A DNA stretch of 6,376 bases from Thermoplasmatota archaeon (GTDB taxonomy: Archaea > Thermoplasmatota > Thermoplasmata > UBA10834). The stretch lies in assembly GCA_030836605.1 (NCBI GenBank), contig JAUPMC010000163.1, forward strand, positions 1-6,376. The letters are read 5' to 3'. The notes beneath the pieces were generated by a model. That model had not been told where the DNA came from. It saw only the letters and a list, made by a program, of their open reading frames with translations, and did no database searches. The stretch's first letter is position 1. Every line of letters begins with the position of its first letter. Shown piece by piece: positions 5,701 to 6,376 of the stretch. A program made the translations under genes and the position numbers.

Positions 5701-6165
5701 CACCTCGTGCGCCTTGGCCGGCGGCTCCGGCTCTGGCACCTCCGGTTCCGGAGGCAACAGCAGCTCGTCCTTCGCCTCGGCGACCACGACACCGCACTTC
5801 GGGCACTTCGCCGCCCCCGGGGCGAACGCGGACCCGCAGTCCGGACACTCAATCAGGTTGTCCTCTCCCGCCAACGGGATGCCGCAACGGGAACACTTCG
5901 TCTCCCCGCCCTTCAGGTCCATGCCGCAGCTCGGGCACGAGACCTTCACTTCGAGGATGGGCGCCTCCGGAAGCGGCGGGGGTGCTTCGGCAGCCTCCTT
6001 CGGAGAAGTCTTCAGCTTCCGCATGATGCGGCGCTCTATGACCTTGTCTAGCTCCCTCTTCCGCCTGACCCTCTCGATGGGCGTCGAACAGGAAGGGCAC
6101 TTGTCGGATCCAGCTGGGACGTTCTTGCCGCAGAAGGGACAATACGTGGCCTGCTCATCGGGCAA
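2731..6165 (-). CDS. Zinc-ribbon membrane protein with CBM9-like and beta-propeller ectodomain, 1144 aa
   Basis: The N-terminal part has three CxxC-x10-CxxC ribbons (C9/12/23/26, C77/80/91/94, C107/110/121/124), with a basic helix (31-52) after the first. A Pro/Glu linker (138-150) and a VNGTG repeat (183-205) lead to the basic RRQR (213-216) and one membrane helix (about 223-243), so positive-inside predicts ribbons in the cytosol and the rest outside. Outside are a CBM9/DOMON-like domain opening YAVDGDFREW (from 250), an Ig-like stretch (about 430-530), a second CBM9-like domain opening VEIDGAFGDW (537-546) and ending near W713, then about seven propeller blades (760-1112) with one perfect Asp box, STDGGATW (785-792). 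Several N-x-S/T sequons dot the ectodomain. PEF (1114-1116), a hydrophobic run (1119-1134) and RRR resemble a PEF-CTERM anchor. The start is TTG, with GAGGTG 8 nt upstream. A role in binding surface glycans or proteins is inferred; no sialidase active site was recognised. Confidence 0.9.
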   Translation of the reverse strand: MPDEQATYCPFCGKNVPAGSDKCPSCSTPIERVRRKRELDKVIERRIMRKLKTSPKEAAEAPPPLPEAPILEVKVSCPSCGMDLKGGETKCSRCGIPLAGEDNLIECPDCGSAFAPGAAKCPKCGVVVAEAKDELLLPPEPEVPEPEPPAKAHEVSPTVEVVTVLPSEQPVSGHGLTNGRGAVNGTGLVNGTGLVNGTGMVNGTGSGGRSSARRQRSSMARWQFLAILVALVVIVPTFIYISYSKDAPTYAVDGDFREWDDEASFAMDILTTTPVTVIDRWSVAIEDTQVFFYVEATGDVFSTTSVESLFLFVDSDGVSGTGYSVGTMGAEFMVELDGWNDSVQSSDVCEYAPSSDTDAYDWNSWESLGGAASRLDGSRLEAMGEVREALSADARFMLLSQDQMARLSVSASVPLEGGALKVTQSLSPSVPLSGILPVSGSTSILTLEFECDGASGTVESVALTLENLPALTGVIEPFTLEPGEVETLNISVDTSDVDLAQFVSASVSEEGIESSFTEVVVTGHPARAYVGAAPSSVEIDGAFGDWYLRTLSDVDLLEVENDNIDISEVGVFNTTLSSSFFISVDGEMCSGSYVPYMRSKPVPGDGGGSAVPVTRKTAEDITRVYIDGDMSTSTGLLVSVESKVIGADYLIEVRGLNGEVVSSTLSAYSGTSWALVSQDLDVEVDSQRMEVGVLAYNIGGAVDIEFIIETTDWRQRKDYVALDTAAMLALTGGLGAAVGTESWAVYEDTTSSKATAASNQRKIFYDGTNFWSFFYDGTNTMYKYSTDGGATWSTAARAFSTIPGVTNVSLWYDEAGSSVYIVGDSGAKDLTVCVGKGSVSPSAHSISWVSYNLSISTYEASYKNASICQDPDGRIWVASTSNVNTNQVRYQLRAYQSNNAGDITAWTDKGNILNQQAAASNPKITIVPGDGTSALIFAVYSVEGKVACKYHDGSGWSSEDSVYAAGASAANTEFAPGAALLDANGVLHVVYGTGAVDGSTPEADIEYRYYQISTDTWSTARTMDVTTTSSNSYPCISLDESTGNVYVMWIENATKEVKIEKNVSGSWSSVSISQTTGTKVYLTSIYSAPSESYICFQWTETSGPLYDVVFERIPEFSEVVVPVLFMLTVFIAIYRRRARPEEPA
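3829..3876 (-). repeat. 18-bp direct repeat in the first propeller blade
   Basis: Two identical 18-bp copies (3829-3846 and 3859-3876), 30 bp apart start to start, encode FYDGTN twice in the large protein (about residues 764-779). They look like strand-level repetition inside a beta-propeller blade, not a mobile element. Confidence 0.7.
5551..5619 (-). repeat. 18-bp tandem repeat encoding VNGTG(L/M)
   Basis: Nearly four in-frame 18-bp units encode VNGTGL, VNGTGL, VNGTGM and VNGTG (residues 183-205 of the large protein), and a degenerate LTNGRGA precedes them. The units differ mostly at third codon positions, so the peptide has been kept while the DNA drifted. It forms a Gly-rich flexible linker just before the membrane helix. 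Confidence 0.9.
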
Positions 6166-6173
6166 ACTCCAAA

Positions 6174-6179
6174 CACCTC
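6174..6179 (-). promoter_or_regulatory. Shine-Dalgarno site of the 1144-aa gene
   Basis: The minus strand reads GAGGTG, complementary to the usual archaeal 16S 3' end, 8 nt before the TTG at 6163-6165. It supports the rare TTG start: no in-frame ATG lies before the first ribbon, and translation from TTG puts C9 close to the N-terminus. Confidence 0.7.
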
Positions 6180-6269
6180 TGTGAACATCAATGCTGAGCG
6201 TGTCGTGCTAGGGGGACCTCGTTAGATAAGGTGCCATGCGTCCTAGTTGAAGTAGTTAGTGCTCTACTG

Positions 6270-6279
6270 GATATAAAAA
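6270..6279 (-). promoter_or_regulatory. TATA box of the 1144-aa gene
   Basis: The minus strand reads TTTTTATATC in the most A/T-rich patch of the right end. Start of transcription is expected near 6246, giving a leader of about 80 nt with a Shine-Dalgarno, unlike the leaderless zinc-ribbon genes downstream. An imperfect hairpin-like pair, AGTAG (6251-6255) and CTACT (6264-6268), lies between this box and the expected start, where a repressor could sit. Read on the plus strand, the same A/T patch (TATAAAAA, 6272-6279) could serve a divergent gene. Confidence 0.6.
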
Positions 6280-6310
6280 GAATCCGACTGAAACACACCA
6301 CTGACTCACT

Positions 6311-6376
6311 ATGTCTCCGGGTATGACGGTGCGTGTCGCGCGCGGGGGGACGCATGCGGGCACGGGTGGAGAGATC
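6311..6376 (+). CDS. Possible start of a divergent gene (partial, runs off the window)
   Basis: From ATG at 6311 the plus strand is open for 22 codons to the window end, starting MSPGMTVRVARGG. A second Met at residue 5 is an alternative start. The TATAAAAA at 6272-6279 would put transcription at about 6302, giving a leader of about 9 nt. No Shine-Dalgarno precedes it and I recognise no family. The minus strand is also open in this stretch, so this is weak evidence. Confidence 0.2.
   Translation, partial: MSPGMTVRVARGGTHAGTGGEI

Overview
The window reads as chromosomal DNA of a GC-rich archaeon. Genes are preceded by A/T-rich TATA (box A) elements rather than -35/-10 boxes, two genes appear to be leaderless, and the tRNA-His gene encodes G-1, C73 and its own CCA. 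Small multi-zinc-ribbon proteins (CPxCG pairs) and a PEF-type C-terminal anchor are the kind of content seen in Euryarchaeota. I would guess Thermoplasmata or Methanomassiliicoccales-like, but that lineage call is inference and cannot be settled without a search.

Layout, left to right. Positions 1-57 hold the possible 3' end of a plus-strand gene that would overlap the end of argF. argF (ornithine carbamoyltransferase, 29-958, minus) is the one core metabolic gene; its GTG start is fixed by a good Shine-Dalgarno, although the frame stays open far upstream. Just upstream lies a 46-codon zinc-ribbon gene (1044-1184, minus) that is easily missed because it sits inside that false argF extension. 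A tRNA-His(GUG) gene (1328-1402, plus) has its own TATA box and is convergent with the next block.

That block is three minus-strand genes. They encode a 122-aa soluble protein with three zinc ribbons (1425-1793), a 267-aa protein with four zinc ribbons and a Lys/Pro/Ala-rich histone-H1-like tail (1863-2666), and a 1144-aa membrane protein (2731-6165). The last has three cytosolic zinc ribbons, a VNGTG repeat linker, one signal-anchor helix, two CBM9/DOMON-like sandwich domains, a BNR-type beta-propeller and a PEF-CTERM-like tail. Each of the three has its own TATA element, so they look like separately transcribed neighbours rather than one operon.

The unifying theme is a repeated two-ribbon module, CxxC-x10-CxxC twice with a 10-12 residue spacer, found in all three adjacent proteins and followed by a different C-terminal extension each time (short acidic, basic tail, membrane/extracellular). 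This suggests local duplication. A plausible but unproven reading is that the soluble proteins and the membrane protein share a partner or form a ribbon-based assembly. argF and the tRNA look like unrelated neighbours.

The right end (6166-6376) is the leader and promoter of the large gene, plus an ambiguous open frame running off the edge. No CRISPR array, insertion sequence, transposase or rRNA was seen.
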